From: Candidatus Kapaibacterium sp.
GTDB lineage: Bacteria; Bacteroidota; Ignavibacteria; Kapaibacteriales; Kapaibacteriaceae
Direction: 5' to 3'
Length of the DNA: 16,644 nt
Assembly: GCA_030830285.1 (NCBI GenBank)
Contig: JAURNF010000190.1
Span: 1 to 16,644 of the forward strand
Shown here: piece by piece, positions 1 to 6,558 of the stretch
How the letters are laid out: every line of letters starts with the position of its first letter
Position numbering within the stretch: position 1 is the stretch's first letter
Made by a program: the position numbers and the translations under genes
Notes under the pieces: model-generated
What the model saw: only the letters and a program-made list of their open reading frames with translations
Told to the model about the DNA's origin: nothing
The model's database searches: none

Positions 1-70
1 AGAAGAACTACGACTAAAGATTAACGCGTGTGCAGGTGGCGAATTGGTCCGAGAGATCATCATTCGCTGA
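1..70 (+). CDS. C-terminal end of a DUF721/DciA-like protein (partial, cut by left edge)
   Basis: An open frame enters from the left edge and stops at TGA 68-70. Its last 22 residues read EELRLKINACAGGELVREII followed by IR. This resembles the usual end of DUF721 (DciA-like) proteins, where a charged helix is followed by a pattern like IN-x-x-x-G-x-x-(V/L)-V-(R/K)-(E/D)-I-x-x-R. DciA-type proteins load or help the replicative helicase, and in Bacteroidota and Chlorobiota a DUF721 gene is often found between recF and gyrB. The stop lies 27 bases before the gyrB ATG, which fits an operon. Only 22 residues are visible, so the assignment rests on a short similarity plus context. A chance open frame is the alternative. 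Confidence 0.5.
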   Translation, partial: EELRLKINACAGGELVREIIIR

Positions 71-97
71 TCGACACACAACACATTGGAGATTGCT

Positions 98-2107
98 ATG
101 TCAGAAACCACACCAGTCCCTGGGTATAATGAAGACAGTATCAAAGTCCTTGAAGGACTCGAAGCTGTTCGTAAACGTCCGGCCATGTACATCGGCGATG
201 TTGGTGAGCGCGGACTTCACCACCTGATCCAGGAAGTTGTCGACAACTCGATCGACGAAGCACTTGCGGGCTTCTGCCGCAACATCACTATTACGCTGCA
301 TTCAGATGGCTCGTGTTCAGTCAGCGATGATGGTCGTGGTATTCCGGTTGGACCTCACCCAGTGAAGAAGGTGTCAACGCTTGAAGTTGTCATGTGCACA
401 CTGCACGCTGGCGGTAAGTTCGACAAGAACACCTACAAGGTGTCTGGCGGTCTGCACGGCGTGGGTGTGAGCTGCGTAAACGCGCTCTCGTCCGACCTAA
501 CGGTGACCGTTGAGCGTGAAGGCAAGCTGTACGAGCAGAAGTACAAGATCGGCGCCCCACAAGGTGCTGTGCAGGAAGTAGGCAAGTCGACGCGCACTGG
601 TACAACTGTTCGCTTTTGGCCCGATGCGACAATCTTCCGCACGGTTGAATTCCGCTACGAGAAGGTCGCTGAACGTTTGCGCGAACTTGCCTTCTTGAAT
701 CCTGATGTAACGATCACATTGAGCGACGAGCGTGACGGACAGAAGGATGTGTACGCGTATCGTGGTGGATTGGTTGACTTCGTGCGCTACATGGACGCGA
801 ATGCGACCGTGATCACAAAGCCAATCCTCATGTCGGGCGTTGCCGCGAACGAGTCAGGCGTCGAAACAGTTGTCGACGTGTGCTTTGAGTACAACTCTGG
901 CTACAGCGAAACGCTTCTCTCGTATGTCAACAACATCAACACGGTTGAAGGCGGAACGCACGTCTCTGGTTTCCGCTCTGCGCTCACACGCACGCTCAAT
1001 GCGTACGCAGCGTCAAACAATCTGACGAAGAAGGATATCAATCTCACTGGCGAAGACTTCCGTGAAGGTCTCACGGCGGTGATCTCTGTCAAGGTTGCTG
1101 AGCCTCAGTTTGAAGGTCAGACAAAGACCAAGCTCGGCAACGGCGAAACAGAAGGTATCGTTCGCTCCATCGTCAACGAAGAACTTTCGAAGTACCTTGA
1201 TGCCAACCCAAGTGCAGCAAAGCACATCATCGAGAAGGCAACGCAGGCAGCTGAAGCACGCGCTGCCGCTCGGAAGGCAAAGGACCTCATCCGTCGTAAG
1301 GGGGCTCTCGAAAGCGGCTCGCTTCCTGGTAAGCTTGCAGATTGTTCGTTGCGCACACCTGAGGACACCGAGATCTACCTCGTCGAGGGCGACTCTGCTG
1401 GTGGTTCGGCAAAGCAAGGACGTGACCGTCGCTTCCAAGCAATTCTGCCGCTGAAGGGTAAGATTCTCAACGTGCACAAGGCGCGTCTGAACAAGGTGCT
1501 CGAGAACGAAGAAGTGCGTACGATCCTCACCGCAATCGGTGCGGGATTTGGTGATGACTTCGATTCAGCCAAGGCACGTTACGGCAAGATCATCCTCATG
1601 GCCGATGCCGATGTTGACGGATCACACATTCGCACGCTGCTGTTGACGCTGTTCTGGAAGCACATGCCAGATCTGATTACTGACGGCAAGTTGTACATCG
1701 CGCAGCCACCACTCTATAAGCTCAAGAAGGGCAAGCAAGAGTTCTACGCATACAACGATCAAGAGCGCGACGAAATCATCGGACGCATCCGCAAGGAGAA
1801 GGCCGAAAAGAAAGCAGCGAAGAACGCTGAAAAAGCAGTCGAAGCTGAAGAGCCAGAGGCAACCGTAGAAGAAGGTGCAACGGCAGACGGAATCGTGATC
1901 AATCGATTCAAGGGTCTTGGTGAGATGAACCCAGAGCAACTCTGGGCCACAACCATGAATCCTGAAACGCGCACGTTGCTTCGCGTAAGCATCGAGAACG
2001 CCGCCGAAGCGATGCACATCTTCGAAACACTGATGGGCGAGGCCGTAGAGCCACGTCGTGAATTCATCGAGCGTAACGCGCAGTATGTGCGCAACCTCGA
2101 CATCTAA
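98..2107 (+). CDS. gyrB: DNA gyrase subunit B
   Basis: ATP-binding subunit of DNA gyrase, which with GyrA introduces negative supercoils; cytoplasmic, a type IIA topoisomerase. The 669-residue protein has the GHKL ATPase signatures (EVVDNSIDEA near 46-55, DDGRGIP 77-83, GGLHGVG 117-123), the transducer domain with QTKTKLGN (341-348), and the TOPRIM domain with EGDSAGGSA (430-438) and DADVDGSH (503-510). The C-terminal motif NRFKGLGEMNPEQLW (602-616) is also present. A Glu/Lys/Ala-rich low-complexity insert (about 565-597) lies between TOPRIM and that motif. I chose ATG 98 because TGGAGA sits 5 bases upstream and MSETTPVPGY gives a normal start; an in-frame TTG at 86 is less likely. The sequence is complete, and it favours GyrB over ParE. 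The preceding DUF721-like gene is probably cotranscribed. Confidence 0.97.
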   Translation: MSETTPVPGYNEDSIKVLEGLEAVRKRPAMYIGDVGERGLHHLIQEVVDNSIDEALAGFCRNITITLHSDGSCSVSDDGRGIPVGPHPVKKVSTLEVVMCTLHAGGKFDKNTYKVSGGLHGVGVSCVNALSSDLTVTVEREGKLYEQKYKIGAPQGAVQEVGKSTRTGTTVRFWPDATIFRTVEFRYEKVAERLRELAFLNPDVTITLSDERDGQKDVYAYRGGLVDFVRYMDANATVITKPILMSGVAANESGVETVVDVCFEYNSGYSETLLSYVNNINTVEGGTHVSGFRSALTRTLNAYAASNNLTKKDINLTGEDFREGLTAVISVKVAEPQFEGQTKTKLGNGETEGIVRSIVNEELSKYLDANPSAAKHIIEKATQAAEARAAARKAKDLIRRKGALESGSLPGKLADCSLRTPEDTEIYLVEGDSAGGSAKQGRDRRFQAILPLKGKILNVHKARLNKVLENEEVRTILTAIGAGFGDDFDSAKARYGKIILMADADVDGSHIRTLLLTLFWKHMPDLITDGKLYIAQPPLYKLKKGKQEFYAYNDQERDEIIGRIRKEKAEKKAAKNAEKAVEAEEPEATVEEGATADGIVINRFKGLGEMNPEQLWATTMNPETRTLLRVSIENAAEAMHIFETLMGEAVEPRREFIERNAQYVRNLDI

Positions 2108-2126
2108 GTAGCTGCAGGAAACAAGA

Positions 2127-2156
2127 GACCCCAGGCGTCTGCACTCGCCTGGGGTC
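2127..2156 (+). terminator. Hairpin after gyrB, probable terminator
   Basis: A perfect 11-bp stem (GACCCCAGGCG at 2127-2137 with CGCCTGGGGTC at 2146-2156) encloses an 8-base loop, 19 bases after the gyrB stop. The stem is strong, but no T run follows (GGATTGTAGG). It may therefore act as a weak terminator, a 3'-end stabiliser, or a processing site rather than a classical intrinsic terminator. Confidence 0.6.
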
Positions 2157-2161
2157 GGATT

Positions 2162-2190
2162 GTAGGGACGAACACAAGGTTCGATCCCCA
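2162..2190. repeat. Degenerate palindromic element (GTAGGGACGAAC type)
   Basis: GGGACGAAC (2165-2173), a 5-base loop, then GTTCG-A-TCCC (2179-2188) forms a hairpin with one bulged A. The layout (TAGGG-CGA arm, short loop, TCG-CCC arm) matches the GGGCGAGAC/GTCTCGCCC elements elsewhere in this window, although the core bases differ. I read it as a decayed member of a related family of small intergenic palindromes. No gene is apparent in 2108-2257. Confidence 0.45.
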
Positions 2191-2257
2191 TACTGCACGA
2201 GAAAATGCAGAAGCAGGTGAGATAGTTCCCGACACGTTACCAAGGGGATAGATCGCA

Positions 2258-2761
2258 GTGGAGATAGTACTTCGCCTGGCAACCAGCGACGATGTAGAAC
2301 TGATTCACGACGCTGCTCGTGCCACCTGGGAGCCCACGTACCGTGAGACTGTCTCGCAAGAGCAGATCTGGATCATGTTCGAGGATCTGCTGAGTGTACA
2401 AGCAATTACACGCCAGATCGTCCAGCGCGAGGGCACGTACGTGCTCGCACTTGATGGCTCATCAGTGGTCGGGTTCGCCTATTTCAACCAATCAGCCGAC
2501 CAACCGGATCGGTACAAGCTGCACCGACTCTACGTGCGTCCTGCTGAGCAGCGCAGCGGTGTTGGCAAGCAGCTTGTCACATGGGTTGAGCGGTGTATTC
2601 AACCGCTTGGTGCAACGGAGCTCGTGGTGAACGTTCATCGACAAAACACTGCCGTGGACTTCTACCGCAAGGTTGGGTACGACATCATTGACACGGTTGA
2701 TCTCCCATACCGTGAGTTCTGGCTCAATGACTATGTGATGCGGAAGACGCTGACACTCTGA
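2258..2761 (+). CDS. GNAT family N-acetyltransferase
   Basis: Predicted acetyl-CoA-dependent N-acetyltransferase of 167 residues, the usual size for a single GNAT domain; substrate unknown. The acetyl-CoA pyrophosphate loop (motif A) is seen as LHRLYVRPAEQRSGVGKQL (88-106) with the Q/R-x-x-G-x-G core QRSGVG (98-103). Motif B follows as NTAVDFYRKVGYDII (130-144), where Tyr136 is a likely general acid. The start is GTG 2258, preceded by AAGGGG (2242-2247) at about 10 bases. It lies 150 bases after gyrB behind a strong hairpin, so it probably has its own promoter or depends on read-through. The gene runs convergently toward ahcY. GNAT sequence alone does not separate small-molecule from protein or antibiotic substrates, and nothing in the context points to one. 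Confidence 0.88.
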   Translation: MEIVLRLATSDDVELIHDAARATWEPTYRETVSQEQIWIMFEDLLSVQAITRQIVQREGTYVLALDGSSVVGFAYFNQSADQPDRYKLHRLYVRPAEQRSGVGKQLVTWVERCIQPLGATELVVNVHRQNTAVDFYRKVGYDIIDTVDLPYREFWLNDYVMRKTLTL

Positions 2762-2791
2762 GACATTGAGACGTTGAGACGTTGAGACCGT
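2760..2791 (+). repeat. Short 8-base tandem repeat GAGACRTT
   Basis: GAGACATT, GAGACGTT, GAGACGTT and a diverged GAGACCGT follow each other from 2760 to 2791, overlapping the last two bases of the GNAT stop codon. It may be replication slippage. The GAGAC core is also the arm of the nearby palindromic element, but that may be coincidence. Confidence 0.6.
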
Positions 2792-2812
2792 CTGCCCCGC
2801 TACGAAACGAAG

Positions 2813-2844
2813 AGAGGGAAACCGCGTTGCCGCGATTTCCCTCT
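2813..2844. terminator. Bidirectional hairpin between convergent GNAT and ahcY genes
   Basis: AGAGGGAAA (2813-2821) pairs with TTTCCCTCT (2836-2844), with an inner CGCG/CGCG pairing (2823-2826 and 2831-2834) and a TTGC loop. It lies between two genes that converge, so it could end transcription from both sides. There is no clear T run on either strand. Confidence 0.5.
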
Positions 2845-2857
2845 TGTAGCGTTTGAT

Positions 2858-2880
2858 GGGGCGAGACGGAGTCTCGCCCG
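2858..2880. repeat. Palindromic element GGGCGAGAC/GTCTCGCCC, copy A
   Basis: GGGCGAGAC (2859-2867), loop GGA, GTCTCGCCC (2871-2879): a perfect 9-bp stem with a 3-base loop. The same arms recur at 12832-12852 and 12869-12889 with loop GGC. It sits 6 bases from the ahcY stop codon, so it may double as a terminator for ahcY. Confidence 0.8.
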
Positions 2881-2885
2881 TAGCA

Positions 2886-4340
2886 TTAGTAGCGGTAGTA
2901 CTCTGGCTTGTATGGACCCTTGACTTCGACGCCGATATATTTCGCTTGCTTGTCGTTGAGAACTTCGAGTTCCACGCCGATCTTCTTGAGATGGAGGCGT
3001 GCAACCTTTTCGTCGAGCTTCTTCGGCAACATGTACACTTCGTTCTTGTACGCCTTGTGGTTGTTCCACAGTTCGAGCTGTGCAAGTACTTGGTTGGTGA
3101 ATGAGTTCGACATCACGAATGATGGGTGACCCATTGCGCAACCGAGGTTTACAAGACGGCCTTCAGCGAGGACGATGACGTCCTTCTTGCCGATTGTGTA
3201 GAGGTCAACTTGTGGCTTGATCTCAAGCTTCGACTTGCCGTAGTTCTTGTTGAGCCATGCCATGTCGATTTCGTTATCGAAGTGGCCGATGTTGCAGACA
3301 ATTGCCTTGTCCTTCATCGCGCGGAAGTGCTTCTCCGAGATGATGTCACAGTTGCCTGTTGCCGTCACCACGATGTCGGCTTCCTTCACGGCGTCGACCA
3401 TCTTCTTCACTTCGAATCCGTCCATTGCAGCTTGGAGTGCGCAGATCGGATCAATTTCTGTGACGATAACGCGTACACCAGCGCCGACGAGCGATGCTGC
3501 CGAACCCTTGCCGACGTCGCCATAACCAGCTACAACAGCAACCTTGCCAGCAAGCATCACGTCTGTTGCGCGACGGATCGCGTCAACAAGCGACTCCTTG
3601 CAGCCATACTTGTTGTCGAACTTGCTCTTGGTGACAGAGTCATTGACGTTGATCGCAGGCATTGGAAGTGTGCCGTTCTTGACGCGATCGTACAAGCGGT
3701 GTACGCCTGTGGTTGTCTCTTCAGACAGACCACGGATTGCTTCCACGAGCTCTGGGTACTTGTCGAGCACCATGTTCGTGAGGTCGCCACCGTCGTCGAG
3801 GATCATGTTGAGCGCCTTGCGATCCTTGCCGAAGAAGAGTGTCTGCTCGATGCACCAATCAAACTCGTCTTCGTTCATGCCCTTCCATGCGAACACCTGG
3901 ATGCCTGCCTTTGCAATCGCTGCAGCGGCGTGATCCTGTGTTGAGAAGATATTGCAGCTCGACCAGGTTACTTCTGCACCAAGGTCAACAAGTGTCTCGA
4001 TGAGAACTGCAGTTTGAATCGTCATGTGAAGGCAGCCTGCAATGCGTGCCCCCTTCAATGGCTTCTTGCCCTTGTACTCTTGACGGAGCGCCATCAAGCC
4101 CGGCATCTCAACCTCTGCGAGGCGGATTTCCTTGCGACCCCACTCGGCAAGGTCCATGTTCGCTACTGCGTACTGACCTGGCTTGTGTGCGATCTGACCC
4201 TTGACAACGCGGCCTGGTGTTTTGAGTGCCTTCGACGATGCTGAGCCCTTGCTCACACCGTTCTTGTGCACGCCATTCTTATGCATGCCGTTGGTCGACG
4301 CGATGGATGTGTTCTTCTTCTTGACGGTCGTTGTAGCCAT
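2886..4340 (-). CDS. ahcY: Adenosylhomocysteinase (S-adenosyl-L-homocysteine hydrolase)
   Basis: Hydrolyses S-adenosylhomocysteine to homocysteine and adenosine using bound NAD+, relieving product inhibition of methyltransferases; cytoplasmic. The 484-residue protein shows NIFSTQDHAAA (130-140), DDGGD (182-186), NDSVTKSKFDNKYGC (233-247) with the catalytic lysine region, the NAD-binding AGYGDVGKGSA (271-281), HPSFVMSNSFTNQ (405-417) and the terminal PYKPEYYRY. The conserved core begins near VANMDLAEWGRKE (59-71). About 50 residues precede it as a basic, Gly/Asn-rich extension with three NG-x-x-K repeats. The ATG at 4340 is the first clear start and has no Shine-Dalgarno sequence; a later start is possible. 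It lies 28 bases downstream of metK and is the last gene of the operon. Confidence 0.96.
   Translation of the reverse strand: MATTTVKKKNTSIASTNGMHKNGVHKNGVSKGSASSKALKTPGRVVKGQIAHKPGQYAVANMDLAEWGRKEIRLAEVEMPGLMALRQEYKGKKPLKGARIAGCLHMTIQTAVLIETLVDLGAEVTWSSCNIFSTQDHAAAAIAKAGIQVFAWKGMNEDEFDWCIEQTLFFGKDRKALNMILDDGGDLTNMVLDKYPELVEAIRGLSEETTTGVHRLYDRVKNGTLPMPAINVNDSVTKSKFDNKYGCKESLVDAIRRATDVMLAGKVAVVAGYGDVGKGSAASLVGAGVRVIVTEIDPICALQAAMDGFEVKKMVDAVKEADIVVTATGNCDIISEKHFRAMKDKAIVCNIGHFDNEIDMAWLNKNYGKSKLEIKPQVDLYTIGKKDVIVLAEGRLVNLGCAMGHPSFVMSNSFTNQVLAQLELWNNHKAYKNEVYMLPKKLDEKVARLHLKKIGVELEVLNDKQAKYIGVEVKGPYKPEYYRY
4248..4292 (-). repeat. Three tandem 15-base units inside ahcY (NGMHK-NGVHK-NGVSK)
   Basis: Codons 17-31 of ahcY consist of three 15-base units, each encoding Asn-Gly-x-x-Lys, with mostly synonymous differences between units. 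The repeats lie in the N-terminal extension, outside the catalytic core, so copy number could vary between strains without loss of function. Confidence 0.7.
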
Positions 4341-4368
4341 ACGAGGTGTATTGGGAGTGAGAAAGTGA

Positions 4369-5511
4369 TCAGGAAAAGTTCTTAGTAAACACGTCACGGA
4401 GGTCAAGATGTTCCCATGGGAACTCATGACGTCCAAAATGACCATAGGCGGCTGTTGGACGGTAGATCGGACGGCGCAGGTTGAGGCGCTTGATGATGCC
4501 GGCCGGCGTGAGATCGATTTCCTTCCAGATGAAGGCCTCAAGTTCGCGCTCGTTCACTGATGACGTGCCGTGCATGTTGACGTTGATCGACACAGGCTGA
4601 GCCACGCCGATGGCGTATGCAAGCTGGATCGTGCACTCACGTGCGATGCCAGCAGCGACGATGTTCTTGGCGAGGTGGCGTGCCGCATAGGCAGCCGAAC
4701 GGTCAACCTTCGTTGGATCCTTACCAGAAAACGCACCGCCACCGTGTGGAGCACGTCCGCCGTAGGTGTCAACAATGATCTTACGTCCTGTAAGCCCCGT
4801 ATCACCGTGAGGTCCGCCGATTTCGAATACGCCGGTTGGGTTGACGTGATACTTCGTTTCTGCTGTGATGAGGTGCTCGGGAATGACAGACTTGACCACG
4901 TTCTCGATCACGTCTTCGGTGATGCGTGCCTGCGCATTCGGCATTGGGTCGTGCTGTGTCGACACAACGATGGTATCAACGCTAACAACTTCGCCGTTGT
5001 CGCCATACACGACAGAAACTTGTGCCTTCGCATCTGGACGGAGGTATGGCATCAGGGCGGATTCGTTCTTGCGAATATCAGCCAAGCGCTTCACAAGCTT
5101 GTGTGAAAGGTGGATAGCAGTTGGCATGTATTCGTCGTTCTCATTCGAAGCATAGCCAAACATCATGCCTTGGTCGCCAGCACCGCCTGTGTCGACTCCG
5201 GCAGCAATGTCAGGTGACTGACTGTTGATCACGTTGATCACGGCGCATGAGTCTGCCTCGAAGCGGTACTCACCGCGATCGTAGCCGATCTCGCGAATGA
5301 CTTTGCGAACGAGCTTTGGTAGATCGATGTAGTGCGATGTTGTGATCTCGCCACCAACGACGATCATGCCTGTTGTTGCGAAGCACTCACATGCAACGCG
5401 ACCGGTTGGATCGTTGGCTAGAACTTCATCGAGGACGGCGTCAGAAACCTGATCGCAAACCTTGTCGGGATGTCCTTCGGATACCGACTCTGAGGTGAAG
5501 ATGTACTGCAT
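4369..5511 (-). CDS. metK: S-adenosylmethionine synthase (methionine adenosyltransferase)
   Basis: Makes S-adenosylmethionine from methionine and ATP, releasing phosphate and diphosphate; a cytoplasmic Mg2+/K+-dependent enzyme. The 380-residue length is normal. Visible signatures are FTSESVSEGHPDK (5-17), with GHPDK binding the ATP phosphates, GAGDQG (110-115), and the phosphate-binding loop GGGAFSGKDPTKVDRSAAY (257-275). The C-terminal RPTAAYGHFGR (351-361) is also typical. The ATG at 5511 gives the usual short N-terminus. No Shine-Dalgarno sequence is evident. It lies 36 bases after the nucleotidyltransferase gene and 28 bases before ahcY. The upstream gap is too short for a SAM riboswitch, so any SAM control of this gene would have to lie elsewhere. 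Confidence 0.98.
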   Translation of the reverse strand: MQYIFTSESVSEGHPDKVCDQVSDAVLDEVLANDPTGRVACECFATTGMIVVGGEITTSHYIDLPKLVRKVIREIGYDRGEYRFEADSCAVINVINSQSPDIAAGVDTGGAGDQGMMFGYASNENDEYMPTAIHLSHKLVKRLADIRKNESALMPYLRPDAKAQVSVVYGDNGEVVSVDTIVVSTQHDPMPNAQARITEDVIENVVKSVIPEHLITAETKYHVNPTGVFEIGGPHGDTGLTGRKIIVDTYGGRAPHGGGAFSGKDPTKVDRSAAYAARHLAKNIVAAGIARECTIQLAYAIGVAQPVSINVNMHGTSSVNERELEAFIWKEIDLTPAGIIKRLNLRRPIYRPTAAYGHFGRHEFPWEHLDLRDVFTKNFS

Positions 5512-5547
5512 GAAACCGAGGAAAAGTGATGGAGCGAGAATTGTTTG

Positions 5548-6528
5548 TTACTGTGAGAGGCGGACGATGGAAGCATCGCCAATGTTGATCGATGAGAACC
5601 GACCAGTGACTTCGGCGTTTTCACCGATGATTGATTGGTCGAGGGCAATGTCAGATACATTTGCTGCATCACTGACGATGCTATCGCGCACAATCGCGTT
5701 GCGCACAACGGCACCCTTCGAGATCGACGCGTACGGTCCGATAACCGAGTGCTCAACAATCGCAGACGGATCGACGTGCACTGGCGGCACAAACACGCAA
5801 CCCTGCGGTGCTGCGGGCATCGCGTTGCGCTTTGTGAGTAAGAAGCGGTTCGTCTGCAGCAGTGTTTCCGGTTTGCCGCAGTCGTACCAACCATCGACAG
5901 AGAACGTGGTGAACTTCTCGCCACGATCAACCATCAACTGCAGCGCATCGGTGAGTTGGTACTCGCCCTTCGTCCGCAGATCATTCGCGATGAGTGTTTC
6001 CAGCGCATTGCGAAGTTCAGTCGGACGGCTGATGTAGTAAAGACCAACGATGGCCATATTCGACACTGGTGTCTCTGGCTTTTCAACCAAGCGACTCACA
6101 AAGCCACCTTCTTCGATCACCACACCAAAGCGTCGCGGATCGTCGACATACTTTACGCCGAGCGACGAAAACTGTCGCGACGAAAGCACGGATAGATCAA
6201 CATCAAACACGGTGTCACCAAGAATGATCAACACCGGTGCATCACCCAGTGATTCGCGTGCGCACCAGATTGCATGACCAAGACCAAGCATCTCGTCTTG
6301 TTCAACGAACGCTACATCGAGCGTGTAGTTCGACGTGACATAGTCTTCAACGAGTTCGCCCTTGTATCCCGTGATGATTGTTGCACTCGATACGCCTTGC
6401 GCGACGAGTGAGTCAAGGATGTGACCCAAGATTGGCTTGCCCGCAACGTTCACCAACACCTTTGGAAGCGAATGCGTGAAGGGGCGAAGTCGGGTGCCGA
6501 TACCGGCTACGGGAATGATGGCATGCAT
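5548..6528 (-). CDS. Sugar-1-phosphate nucleotidyltransferase with C-terminal left-handed beta-helix
   Basis: Predicted to join a sugar 1-phosphate to an NTP to make an NDP-sugar, a precursor for cell-surface polysaccharide. The 326-residue protein begins with the nucleotidyltransferase signature AGIGTRLRPFTHSLPKVLVN (8-27). It then shows QDEMLGLGHAI (77-87), the metal-binding LGDTVFDVD (103-111), EKPETP (149-154), GEYQLTDAL (188-196) and GWYDCGKPETLLQTN (213-227). This last stretch resembles long RmlA/glucose-1-phosphate thymidylyltransferases. From about 245 the sequence turns into hexapeptide-like repeats of a left-handed beta-helix. Glucose-1-phosphate thymidylyl- or uridylyltransferase, or mannose-1-phosphate guanylyltransferase, are all possible. 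I chose ATG 6528; an in-frame TTG at 6537 would add three residues. It lies between the lytic transglycosylase and metK. Confidence 0.9.
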   Translation of the reverse strand: MHAIIPVAGIGTRLRPFTHSLPKVLVNVAGKPILGHILDSLVAQGVSSATIITGYKGELVEDYVTSNYTLDVAFVEQDEMLGLGHAIWCARESLGDAPVLIILGDTVFDVDLSVLSSRQFSSLGVKYVDDPRRFGVVIEEGGFVSRLVEKPETPVSNMAIVGLYYISRPTELRNALETLIANDLRTKGEYQLTDALQLMVDRGEKFTTFSVDGWYDCGKPETLLQTNRFLLTKRNAMPAAPQGCVFVPPVHVDPSAIVEHSVIGPYASISKGAVVRNAIVRDSIVSDAANVSDIALDQSIIGENAEVTGRFSSINIGDASIVRLSQ

Positions 6529-6558
6529 GGTCGGCAAAGATACGGGGTGCAGGCCGAT

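Noticed and set aside
2178..2188. GGTTCGATCCC resembles the T-loop of a tRNA.
   Set aside because: No acceptor, D or anticodon arm can be formed around it. It is better explained as one arm of a degenerate palindromic hairpin.
3126..3944. A 272-codon open frame on the + strand opposite ahcY.
   Set aside because: It is antisense to a clearly conserved enzyme and its translation (Cys/Leu/Val-rich) matches no family I recognise. It follows from the codon bias of ahcY.
5512..5547. A SAM riboswitch before metK.
   Set aside because: The gap to the upstream gene is only 36 bases and shows no aptamer-like pairing.
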